Assembly: GCA_964641125.1 (NCBI GenBank) | Contig: CAZXMO010000050.1 | Coordinates: 1 to 28,143 of the forward strand | Length of the DNA: 28,143 bases | Source of the DNA: JBKHAJ01 sp964641125 | GTDB lineage: Bacteria > Spirochaetota > Spirochaetia > SPDA01 > CAZSGZ01 | Reading direction: 5' to 3' | Shown: piece by piece, positions 1-7,117 of the stretch | Layout of the letters: each line of letters begins with the position of its first letter | Numbering within the stretch: position 1 is the stretch's first letter | Notes under the pieces: generated by a model | What the model saw: the letters and a program-made list of their open reading frames with translations, nothing else | Database searches by the model: none | Told to the model about the DNA's origin: nothing | Program-made: the position numbers and the translations under genes

Positions 1-54
1 CTCGATCCCTCCGAGGTGATTCAGCTCGACGACGACGATTTCGAGAACTTCTAA
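1..54 (+). CDS. 3' end of an unidentified gene (partial)
   Basis: An open frame from the first base encodes 17 residues, LDPSEVIQLDDDDFENF, then TAA at 52-54. The strongly acidic, aromatic-ending tail is not diagnostic of a family. It is followed by a strong terminator-like hairpin, which supports this being the true 3' end of a transcription unit separate from the chemosensory operon. Codon use is like the neighbouring genes. Too little is present to assign a function. Confidence 0.6.
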   Translation, partial: LDPSEVIQLDDDDFENF

Positions 55-83
55 ACCACAGTTTTACACTGCAAAATCCAACC

Positions 84-116
84 GGCCCGAGGAGTTCACT
101 CCTCGGGCCATTTTAT
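84..116 (+). terminator. Rho-independent terminator
   Basis: A perfect 11 bp inverted repeat, GGCCCGAGGAG (84-94) and CTCCTCGGGCC (99-109), encloses a TTCA tetraloop and is followed by ATTTTAT. It lies 30 nt after the stop codon of the truncated upstream gene and before the chemosensory operon, so it should insulate the two units. Confidence 0.85.
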
Positions 117-170
117 ACTTGACAAACCGGCGTTTTTCGAGAAATTTTATATACCGACGCCGTTTTGTTA

Positions 171-199
171 TTAACAGACAGGCGCGAAAGTATTACACT
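171..199 (+). promoter_or_regulatory. Candidate promoter of the chemosensory operon
   Basis: TTAACA (171-176) and TACACT (194-199) are separated by 17 bp. Transcription would begin near 206, exactly at the cheW Shine-Dalgarno sequence AGAAGGGG (206-213), giving a leader of about 15 nt. The same -10 hexamer occurs in the candidate add promoter at 8953-8958. A consensus TTGACA at 119-124, just after the terminator, is an alternative -35 but has no well-spaced -10. The assignment is by pattern only. Confidence 0.4.
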
Positions 200-220
200 A
201 TCTCTAGAAGGGGTTACTAT

Positions 221-712
221 ATGGCAGAAAATAACGATTTACGCCAATTCCTGACCTTTACCCTCGGGAAAGAGCACTATGCTATCGATGTTTCCCGGGT
301 CAAAGAGGTCCTGGAATTGACGCCGATAACTCACGTTCCTAAGACGCCTCACTTCATGAAAGGAGTCATCAATCTTCGGGGAAGCGTCGTCCCGGTCATC
401 GATCTGCGGCTCAAGTTCGACATGCCGGAAGCCGAACCGACCGTGGACACCTGTATCATAGTATTGGAAATACACCTCGGCGAAGAGGACGTAATAGTCC
501 TAGGGGCGATTGCCGATTCCGTACAGGAGGTCATCGAGCTTCCTCCCGAAAATATCGAGCCGGCACCGAAGATCGGAACGCGCTTGGAAAACGAGTTTAT
601 CCAGGGGATGGGTAAACACAACGATACATTCCTCATCATCTTGAATATCGACCGTGTGTTTACTACCGAGGACATCGCCGCGATTTCTTCGGAAGAGGTC
701 AAGAAAGTATAG
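221..712 (+). CDS. cheW: Chemotaxis coupling protein CheW
   Basis: A 163-residue protein of usual CheW length that links receptors to the kinase CheA in cytoplasmic signalling arrays. The whole protein is one CheW (SH3-like beta-barrel) domain: FLTFTLGKEHYAIDVSRVKE near the N-terminus and the hallmark VINLRGSVVPVIDLRLKF at about residues 50-67. The start at 221 is chosen because AGAAGGGG lies 7 nt upstream and the family alignment begins there; an in-frame extension upstream to 119 has no homology-like content. It is the first gene of the unit, 16 nt before the receptor gene. The overlap with the CheW-like P5 domain of CheA at the end of the operon implies both bind the same receptor tips. 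Confidence 0.93.
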   Translation: MAENNDLRQFLTFTLGKEHYAIDVSRVKEVLELTPITHVPKTPHFMKGVINLRGSVVPVIDLRLKFDMPEAEPTVDTCIIVLEIHLGEEDVIVLGAIADSVQEVIELPPENIEPAPKIGTRLENEFIQGMGKHNDTFLIILNIDRVFTTEDIAAISSEEVKKV

Positions 713-728
713 ATCGCTTCGGGATGAC

Positions 729-2000
729 ATGAACGAGACTCGCAAATTCTTAATTTTTTTCTTTCTCCTCCAGAGCGCGGCGGCCCTCGTGTTCGTTTGT
801 TCACTCTTTGTTCCCCCGGGTGTATACCGTATCGGCTACCTCGCGGCCGCGGCGGTAATCACGGTTCCCCTTCTCTCCTTCTTCGTTCATTCCACCTGCC
901 GCCGAATAACCGCGGGAGCCGAGACTGATGAGATAACCGGCGTCAAGCTCCTCGAAGAGGAGGATGCGCCGGCCGACACCGCCGCGGCGGAAGCGGTCAA
1001 GAGCATCGAAGAACAGAACAGACAGAGGCGGGAGTTTCTCGATTCGGTGTCCACCGACATCGGAGACAAGGCCGCGGTCGTGCCCGTACTGATCAGCCAG
1101 ATACAGGCGGTCGTCGAGCATACCGACGAGGCCGCCATGACCTTATCGAAGAGCTTTATGAACATAAACAAGCTCGCGAAACAGCAAGTTTCCGGGGTCT
1201 CCGACGTGTTCGGAACCCTTTCGGGAAACGAGCAGGCGGAGGAGAGCGTTCTGACCTCGATGAAGGAGGTCCTTAAGGAGATCCTCGACAGGTTTGGGGA
1301 GATGATGGGTTTTATCCGAGAGAACAAGGCCAATGCATCGAAGATCATCGAGGATACCGAGGTTATCAAGAACATCGTAACCAAGATCGAGGGGATTACC
1401 GAGGACTCCAAGGTGCTGGCGATCAACGCCGCCATAGAGGCCGCCCGGGCGGGTGAAGAGGGAAAGGGGTTCGCCGTAGTCGCCCAGGAGTTTCGAAAAC
1501 TCTCCGAAAACTCCGAATCCGCCAACCGGGAAATTCAGGGGATCGTCGAGGCGGTTTCCGACAGAACCAATACCATCTCACGTGAAACAGAGGAGAGCTT
1601 TCAGCGGGGAAGCGAGGTAATGGAAAAGGCGAAGGGTATGCTCGAGGAGTCTTTGGCCCGGATAGACGAGACCATAACCGATACCAAGACCCGTTTAGGG
1701 GATCTCTCCGAGCAGGCGGAAGATTTGGCCAAACAGATAAGCGCCATCGTGGTATCCATCCAGTTCCAGGATATAACCCGCCAAAGACTGGAACACGTTA
1801 TGGAGCCTTTGGAGGACTTCAAGGAGGAGCTCGAGTCCATATCCTCTCGAATCCTCGACGATACTCTTTCAGCTTATAGGAGCATCAAGAACCACACCGA
1901 ATGGCTGGAACAGAAATATACCATGGAAACGGAAAAAGAGATTTTACGATCGGCTATGGAAAATACGGCGCCGGAAGCCGTACAGGAGGAGGAAAAATAG
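729..2000 (+). CDS. Methyl-accepting chemotaxis protein without ligand domain, with CheZ-like C-terminal motif
   Basis: A 423-residue membrane-hairpin chemoreceptor. Two hydrophobic helices (about 6-27 and 33-54) are separated by only a few residues, so there is no periplasmic sensor domain. The rest is a long cytoplasmic coiled coil containing the MCP signalling tip (INAAIEAARAGEEGKGFAVV, with the hairpin turn near E243-E244). After the tip, residues 346-356 read FQDITRQRLEH, giving D348-x3-Q352. This resembles the catalytic DxxxQ of the CheY-P phosphatase CheZ (FQDLTGQ in E. coli). The start at 729 is chosen because the first helix follows directly; the Shine-Dalgarno is weak. It lies between cheW and cheY. 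It probably senses membrane or cytoplasmic conditions, or acts as a scaffold. That it dephosphorylates CheY is only an inference. Confidence 0.85.
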   Translation: MNETRKFLIFFFLLQSAAALVFVCSLFVPPGVYRIGYLAAAAVITVPLLSFFVHSTCRRITAGAETDEITGVKLLEEEDAPADTAAAEAVKSIEEQNRQRREFLDSVSTDIGDKAAVVPVLISQIQAVVEHTDEAAMTLSKSFMNINKLAKQQVSGVSDVFGTLSGNEQAEESVLTSMKEVLKEILDRFGEMMGFIRENKANASKIIEDTEVIKNIVTKIEGITEDSKVLAINAAIEAARAGEEGKGFAVVAQEFRKLSENSESANREIQGIVEAVSDRTNTISRETEESFQRGSEVMEKAKGMLEESLARIDETITDTKTRLGDLSEQAEDLAKQISAIVVSIQFQDITRQRLEHVMEPLEDFKEELESISSRILDDTLSAYRSIKNHTEWLEQKYTMETEKEILRSAMENTAPEAVQEEEK

Positions 2001-2002
2001 GC

Positions 2003-2371
2003 ATGGCCAAGAAAATACTTATCGTGGACGACTCCGCTTCGATGCGGCAGATGGTCAATTTTACCCTCACCGAAGAAGGGTACGAGGTAACCGAAGCCGA
2101 AAACGGCCAGGAAGCCCTCGATTCGATGAAAGGCGGTGCACCCGATCTGGTCATTACCGATATCAACATGCCGGTGATGGGCGGAATCGAGCTCATCAAG
2201 CAGATTCGGGCCGCAGCCGACTTCAAATTCACCCCGATTATCGTGCTGACCACCGAATCGGAGGAATCGAAGCAGAGCGAAGGAAAACAAGCGGGGGCTA
2301 CGGCCTGGCTGATCAAGCCGTTTACCCCCGAAAAACTCACCGAAACGGTCAAGAAGGTAGCGGGTTCATAG
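2003..2371 (+). CDS. cheY: Response regulator CheY
   Basis: A 122-residue single-domain receiver of CheY size. The acidic pocket D9-D10, phospho-acceptor D53 (ITDINMP), switch threonine T83/T84 and lysine K105 (LIKPF) are all present. The position matching Tyr106 of E. coli CheY is tryptophan (W102). The start at 2003 has a strong Shine-Dalgarno, AGGAGGAGG, ending about 10 nt upstream, and the gene begins 2 nt after the receptor stop. It is expected to be phosphorylated by the CheA encoded downstream. Its output is unknown: it could act on a flagellar switch or, since no flagellar gene is visible here, on another target. Confidence 0.93.
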   Translation: MAKKILIVDDSASMRQMVNFTLTEEGYEVTEAENGQEALDSMKGGAPDLVITDINMPVMGGIELIKQIRAAADFKFTPIIVLTTESEESKQSEGKQAGATAWLIKPFTPEKLTETVKKVAGS

Positions 2372-2374
2372 TCT

Positions 2375-2728
2375 ATGCGGATTCAAACCAAAGAGATGAA
2401 GCACAAGGTTCGAATCGAGTTCGAGGGTGACGCGACCATACAGAACATCGAAAAGATACACGCGGAGATCCTGGAATCAGTCAAAACGGAGAAGAATCTC
2501 GAGCTGAACACCTCGGGGATAACCAAAATCGACGTCTCTTTTCTCCAACTCCTCTACGGACTGTATCTGTCGCAGAAAGGCAGAAACAAAAAGCTGTCTT
2601 TTACCGAGGACCCCCTTCCGGCGGTACTCACCAAGACGGTCGAAGAAACCGGCTTCTTCAGGTCGGCCGGAGCAGCGGGCTCGAAAACTATGGACGAAGG
2701 GGACCCCTTTCGCCGAATTATGCACTAA
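2375..2728 (+). CDS. STAS-domain protein
   Basis: A 117-residue protein whose pattern matches a small STAS (anti-sigma-factor-antagonist-like) domain: an N-terminal beta region (KVRIEFEGDATIQNIEKIHA), ELNTSGITKIDVSFLQLLYGL at about 43-63, then a final helix region. The conserved loop reads KIDVSFLQLL, so S55 sits where SpoIIAA-type proteins carry the phosphorylated serine. It starts 3 nt after cheY and ends 10 nt before cheA, so it is certainly co-transcribed with them. STAS proteins in chemosensory clusters are presumed to be adaptors or phosphorylation targets; no kinase for this serine is visible in the window. Confidence 0.75.
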   Translation: MRIQTKEMKHKVRIEFEGDATIQNIEKIHAEILESVKTEKNLELNTSGITKIDVSFLQLLYGLYLSQKGRNKKLSFTEDPLPAVLTKTVEETGFFRSAGAAGSKTMDEGDPFRRIMH

Positions 2729-2738
2729 GAGGGATAGC

Positions 2739-4886
2739 ATGGGAAAAGCCGATCCGAAAGATTACTACCGCGAGGAAGCCTTCGAGCTCCTCGACACCAT
2801 AGAATCGACCCTCCTCGAGCTCGAGGACGCGCCCAAGGACATCGATCTGATCAATACCGTCTTCAGGGCGCTGCACACCATCAAGGGCTCCGGAAGCATG
2901 TTCGGATTCGACCGAATCGCCGCCTTCGCCCACGAGGTAGAAGCTCTTTTCGATCTTCTGAGGGATCAGGAGATCGATATAAACAAAGAGATTATCGATC
3001 TGACCTTAGCCTCCCGGGACCACATCAAGATGCTGTTCGAATATGTAGGCGAGGATATCCCCGGGGAGGACCGGGAACGGCAGGAGGCAATACTCGAGCG
3101 GATCCGGGCCTACACATCTCGAGCGGGAGAAGAAACCCGGCCTGAAAGACAAGAAGGGGAAGCCGCCGAATCCGAAGAGGAAGAGACCGTCGAGCGGACC
3201 TACCGAATAACCTTCGTTCCTCAGAAGGACATCTTCCTCAAGGGAATAAACCCCGAGCTCCTCTTCGGGGAGATTGCCGAATTAGGGCAGTCCTTCGTCA
3301 TGGCCCACATGGACGACATCCCCCCGGTGGAGGATTTGGATCCCGAGAACTGCTATACCGGGTGGACCATCCTGGTAACCACGACCGCAAGCATCAACCG
3401 GATCAGAGACGTTTTTATCTTCGTCGAAGATTACTCCGACCTCAAAATCGATGTAATCGACGAAGGAAACATCGAGGAAGAGGAAGATTACAAACGGATC
3501 GGAGAAATACTCTACGAACGGGGAACCATTACCCGGAAGGACATAAAAAACATCCTCGAAAAACGCCCCCTCTTCGGAAGCGTCGCCGTGGAAGAGGGAA
3601 TTTTGAGCGAGGAGGACATCGATTCCGCCCTCGAAGAGCAGCGGTACATCCGCGATCTTCGCCAAAAACGGAAGGAAACCGCCGCGGCGACGACTATCCG
3701 GGTCAACAACGAAAAACTCGATCAGCTGGTCGACTTAGTCGGAGAGCTCGTAACCCTGCAGGCGCGGCTCTCACAATACACCGAGGACAAGCAGGGGTCC
3801 GAGATCGAATCGATCGGGGAATCCCTCGAACGGCTGACCGCCGAGCTCAGAGACAACACCATGAGCCTTCGGATGGTCCCCTTGGCCGAAACTTTCCGCG
3901 GCTTCAACCGGCTGGTACGGGACCTCTCTAACGAGCTCGGCAAGGAGGTCGAGCTCATAACGGCAGGGGCGGAAACCGAGCTCGATAAAAACATAATCGA
4001 ACAGCTGAAAGATCCCCTGGTTCACATCATCCGAAACTCCATCGATCACGGCTTCGAAACGCCCGAAGCGCGGCGGAAGGCCGGGAAGCCTCCCGCCGGG
4101 ACCCTCGCTCTCTCCGCGGAATACGCCGGGGCCAACGTGCTCATCCGGATAAAGGACGACGGCCGGGGCCTCGATCCCGCCGCCATCAGGCGAAAGGCCA
4201 TGGAGCGAGATATCATAAAAGAAGCCGACGAGCTTTCCCGGGAAGAAATATTCAAGCTGATATTCGCGCCGGGATTCTCCACCGCCGAGCAGGCCACCAG
4301 TGTCTCGGGCCGGGGCGTGGGAATGGACGTTGTCAAACGGAACATCGAAAGGCTTAGGGGCAGCGTCGACATAGAATCGGCGGAAGGGCAGGGTACCACG
4401 GTTCTGTTGAAGATTCCCCTTACCTTGAGCATCATCGACGGCCTACTCATTCGGGTGGCCGATGAGAAGTTTATTATCAACCTATCGGTGGTGGATGAAT
4501 GCTTCGACCTCACCGAGGATATTCTCTATCAATCTGAAGGGGGAAGCATCGCCCAGATCAGAGGAAACCTAGTCCCCTACGTGCGGCTGCGCCACCTCTT
4601 CGGCTACGGCGGAGAAACCTCAGGTGTAGAACAGATGGCGGTAGTCGACGTCGACGGGAACCGGATCGGTATAGTTGCCGACGAAATCCTCGGACAGTAT
4701 CAGACGGTGATAAAGCCGCTGAGCACCGCCTTCAGATCGATTCAAGAGGTCTCCGGCTCGACGATCTTAGGCGACGGGACGATCTCCCTTATTCTCGACG
4801 TCACCAAGATAGCCAAGATGACACGGGTGGAGAAGGCAATCAAGAATTCGAAAGGAGCCTCGTACGCCCCGAACGCCTATGGATAA
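2739..4886 (+). CDS. cheA: Chemotaxis histidine kinase CheA, variant middle domains
   Basis: A 715-residue kinase that phosphorylates CheY and CheB. P1 Hpt domain at about 1-125 with phospho-histidine H46 (HTIKGSGSMFGF); an acidic linker; a domain at 154-240 (TYRITFVPQKDIF to LKIDVID) typical of a non-enterobacterial CheA subgroup and replacing classical P2; two tandem helical repeats at 252-301 resembling GspE/MshE N-terminal repeats; P3 dimerisation at about 318-385; P4 ATPase with N-box HIIRNSIDHG (N433), G1 DDGRG (473-477), F-box and G2 SGRGVGMD; P5 CheW-like domain from about 563. All key catalytic residues are present, so the kinase should be active. The start at 2739 has AAGAGGG 5 nt upstream. 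The 3' end overlaps cheB by 8 nt. Confidence 0.94.
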   Translation: MGKADPKDYYREEAFELLDTIESTLLELEDAPKDIDLINTVFRALHTIKGSGSMFGFDRIAAFAHEVEALFDLLRDQEIDINKEIIDLTLASRDHIKMLFEYVGEDIPGEDRERQEAILERIRAYTSRAGEETRPERQEGEAAESEEEETVERTYRITFVPQKDIFLKGINPELLFGEIAELGQSFVMAHMDDIPPVEDLDPENCYTGWTILVTTTASINRIRDVFIFVEDYSDLKIDVIDEGNIEEEEDYKRIGEILYERGTITRKDIKNILEKRPLFGSVAVEEGILSEEDIDSALEEQRYIRDLRQKRKETAAATTIRVNNEKLDQLVDLVGELVTLQARLSQYTEDKQGSEIESIGESLERLTAELRDNTMSLRMVPLAETFRGFNRLVRDLSNELGKEVELITAGAETELDKNIIEQLKDPLVHIIRNSIDHGFETPEARRKAGKPPAGTLALSAEYAGANVLIRIKDDGRGLDPAAIRRKAMERDIIKEADELSREEIFKLIFAPGFSTAEQATSVSGRGVGMDVVKRNIERLRGSVDIESAEGQGTTVLLKIPLTLSIIDGLLIRVADEKFIINLSVVDECFDLTEDILYQSEGGSIAQIRGNLVPYVRLRHLFGYGGETSGVEQMAVVDVDGNRIGIVADEILGQYQTVIKPLSTAFRSIQEVSGSTILGDGTISLILDVTKIAKMTRVEKAIKNSKGASYAPNAYG

Positions 4887-5958
4887 AATACGTGTTTTTA
4901 TTATCGACGACAGCGCCGTCGTACGGCAGACCCTGACGGACCTCCTGAACTCGGACCGGAGCATCGAGGTAATCGGATCGGCCCAGGACCCGATCTTCGC
5001 CTCGAAAAAACTCGACGAGGTGAAGCCCGACGTGATCATACTCGATATCGAGATGCCCAGAATGGACGGGCTCACCTTCTTGAGGACGGTGATGAAGGAC
5101 TATTCGATTCCCGTCATCATCTGCTCGAGTAAGGCCGAGGCGGGCTCCGAAAACGCCCTGCAGGCCCTCGAATACGGTGCGGTGGAGATCGTCCGGAAAC
5201 CGAAGCTCGGGACCAAACAGTTCCTCGAGGAATCGAAGGTGAGGATCTCCGACGCGGTCAAGGCGGCCCACCTGTCCCGGAACAAGACAAAACGGAAATC
5301 CGCTTCCCCCGCCCCGGCGGCTCCGGTTACCAAGAAGCTCTCGGCCGACGTTATGATCGCCAAGCCGTCGACGAAGCAGAGCATCGAAACCACCGGAAAG
5401 GTAATCGTAGTCGGTGCTTCCACCGGAGGCACCGAGGCGCTGAAGACCTTCCTCGAGCAGCTTCCCTTAGACTCGCCGGGGGTGGTCATCGTCCAGCACA
5501 TGCCCGAGCACTTTACCGCCGCCTTCGCGAAGCGGATGGATTCGACCTGCAGGATCAGCGTCAAGGAGGCGGAGAACAACGATTCGGTCTTGACCGGCCG
5601 CGCACTAATCGCTCCCGGGAACAAGCACATCCTCCTCAAACGGAGCGGGGCCCGGTACTACGTGGAAATAAAGGAAGGACCCTTGGTCAGCCGTCACCGC
5701 CCCTCGGTGGACGTCCTGTTCCGGTCCGCCGCCCGGTACTCGGGGAAGAATACCATCGGTATTATCATGACCGGGATGGGGGACGACGGGGCACGAGGCA
5801 TGGAAGAGCTCAAAGAGGCCGGAGCCTACACCATAGCTCAGGACGAGGCCACCAGCATCGTATTCGGAATGCCCCGGGAGGCCATCAAGCGGAACGCCGT
5901 GGAGATCGTGCTCCCCCTTACCGCGATAGCCGAAGCGGCAATCGAGCGCAGCAAATAA
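4879..5958 (+). CDS. cheB: Chemotaxis methylesterase/glutamine deamidase CheB
   Basis: A 359-residue protein of usual CheB length. The receiver domain (1-125) has D10/D11 and phospho-acceptor D56 (LDIEMP). A Ala/Pro/Lys-rich linker follows (about 133-172), then the methylesterase domain with the catalytic triad S181 (GASTGG), H207 (VQHMPEHF) and D303 (MTGMGDDG). It removes methyl groups from, or deamidates, chemoreceptors when phosphorylated by CheA. It starts inside the cheA 3' end (8 nt overlap), indicating translational coupling. The opposing methyltransferase CheR is not encoded in the window, so it must be elsewhere if adaptation by methylation operates. Confidence 0.95.
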   Translation: MDKIRVFIIDDSAVVRQTLTDLLNSDRSIEVIGSAQDPIFASKKLDEVKPDVIILDIEMPRMDGLTFLRTVMKDYSIPVIICSSKAEAGSENALQALEYGAVEIVRKPKLGTKQFLEESKVRISDAVKAAHLSRNKTKRKSASPAPAAPVTKKLSADVMIAKPSTKQSIETTGKVIVVGASTGGTEALKTFLEQLPLDSPGVVIVQHMPEHFTAAFAKRMDSTCRISVKEAENNDSVLTGRALIAPGNKHILLKRSGARYYVEIKEGPLVSRHRPSVDVLFRSAARYSGKNTIGIIMTGMGDDGARGMEELKEAGAYTIAQDEATSIVFGMPREAIKRNAVEIVLPLTAIAEAAIERSK

Positions 5959-5964
5959 TCTATT

Positions 5965-6492
5965 ATGATCAAAGATGTAGACAAGATCGATTGGCGGTCC
6001 TGGAAACCCGCCGAGGAGGCGGTCCTCTGCTTCCTCGTGGCCGAGGGGAAGGTGCTTCTCATCCATAAAAAGACCGGCCTCGGCGCGGGAAAAATCAACG
6101 GTCCCGGCGGCAGGCTCGAGCCGGGGGAGACCCCCCGGGAGGCGGCGGTGAGGGAACTCATCGAAGAGGTGGATGTGGAGCCCCTGAACCCTGCGAAGCA
6201 GGGGGAGCTCTCCTTCATCTTCACCGACGGGTACTCCCTCCATGGTACGGTATTTCTGGCCACCGAATTCCGCGGGGTCCCGAAAGAAAGCCTCGAAGCG
6301 GACCCCTTCTGGTGCCCTTTAGGCGAGATCCCCTACAAGCGGATGTGGGAAGACGATCCCCTATGGCTCCCCTACCTCTTAAACGGCTCCTATACCCGGG
6401 GGTTCTTCGTCTTCGACGACGACGTGATGCTTTCGAAAAAGGTCTTTATCGAAGACTCCGCCGAGGTGTTCACCGACCGGTTCTATCCATAA
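5965..6492 (+). CDS. MTH1-like Nudix hydrolase (8-oxo-dGTP diphosphatase type)
   Basis: A 175-residue Nudix protein. The Nudix box spans residues 49-71 and matches G-x5-E-x7-RE-L-x-EE, but the consensus glycine near the end is aspartate (D70). The flanking sequence resembles eukaryotic MTH1/NUDT1 more than MutT: a GLGAGKINGPGG segment before the box, and IPYKRMWEDDPLWLPYLL, matching the MTH1 segment with the tryptophan and paired aspartates that bind the oxidised purine. Sanitation of 8-oxo- or 2-hydroxy-purine nucleotides is therefore likely. It begins 6 nt after cheB with no evident Shine-Dalgarno, so it probably depends on readthrough from the chemosensory operon. Its 3' end overlaps the convergent HAD gene by 23 nt. 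Confidence 0.85.
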   Translation: MIKDVDKIDWRSWKPAEEAVLCFLVAEGKVLLIHKKTGLGAGKINGPGGRLEPGETPREAAVRELIEEVDVEPLNPAKQGELSFIFTDGYSLHGTVFLATEFRGVPKESLEADPFWCPLGEIPYKRMWEDDPLWLPYLLNGSYTRGFFVFDDDVMLSKKVFIEDSAEVFTDRFYP

Positions 6493-7117
6493 ACAGCGGA
6501 ACCGCGGCGGAATAGGCCTCGTAGAGATCGTCCCCTTCGTAGTGGATGTCGGCCCTTCTCCGGATGTCCGGATCGGCGTTGACAAAAACCGAAATCCCCG
6601 CCGCCTCGAAGAGGGGAAGGTCGGATATCCCGTCGCCGAAGGCGACGGTGTTCTCCATCGAAATACCGATGTCGCTTACGAGCGCCCTCACGAGGTCCGG
6701 TTTACGCCGGGCATCGAGAATGTTTTCCCTCTCGATACGGGCGTTTCCGTCCCGGGGAAACTTCGAGGCGATAACGAAGTCGAATCCGTAGTCGTAGAAA
6801 TGTTCCGCGTAGAGATCGGGGGAGAGGGTAAGCAGGCACGACACGTTCCCGTCGCTTCGTATTTCAGCAAGGGTCTTCCGAATGTTCCCTATCTTTATGG
6901 TGTCTTCGAAGATTCCCCGATAGCGCTCCCCTTCCAAGTGGCTCCACAGCTCGAAGGCCCGCTCGGCGAATCGGGGCGCATCGAGAGATCCCCGCTTGAA
7001 GTCGGCCTCCATACGGGTAAGCTCGGGGACGGTCCCGGTGGCCTTCGCTATCTCGAGGCTCGCCGTAGTTTCCGGCAGCAGGGTGCCGTCCATATCGAAT
7101 ACGAAGAGATATCTCAT
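6470..7117 (-). CDS. HAD-family phosphatase (phosphoserine phosphatase-like)
   Basis: A 215-residue haloacid-dehalogenase-type hydrolase. Motif I is DMDGTLL (D8 nucleophile, D10), motif II is LLTLS, a lysine follows in the RRKPDL region, and motif III is FGDGISDLPL with the Mg-binding aspartates. Size and motif spacing fit the HAD-IB/SerB-like group; the substrate cannot be told. The start at 7117 lies right before the first strand (MRYLFVFDMDG) and overlaps the stop of the upstream hydrolase gene as ATGA, so the two are translationally coupled. It is the last gene of the mtnP unit and converges on the Nudix gene. Confidence 0.85.
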   Translation of the reverse strand: MRYLFVFDMDGTLLPETTASLEIAKATGTVPELTRMEADFKRGSLDAPRFAERAFELWSHLEGERYRGIFEDTIKIGNIRKTLAEIRSDGNVSCLLTLSPDLYAEHFYDYGFDFVIASKFPRDGNARIERENILDARRKPDLVRALVSDIGISMENTVAFGDGISDLPLFEAAGISVFVNADPDIRRRADIHYEGDDLYEAYSAAVPLFMDRTGR

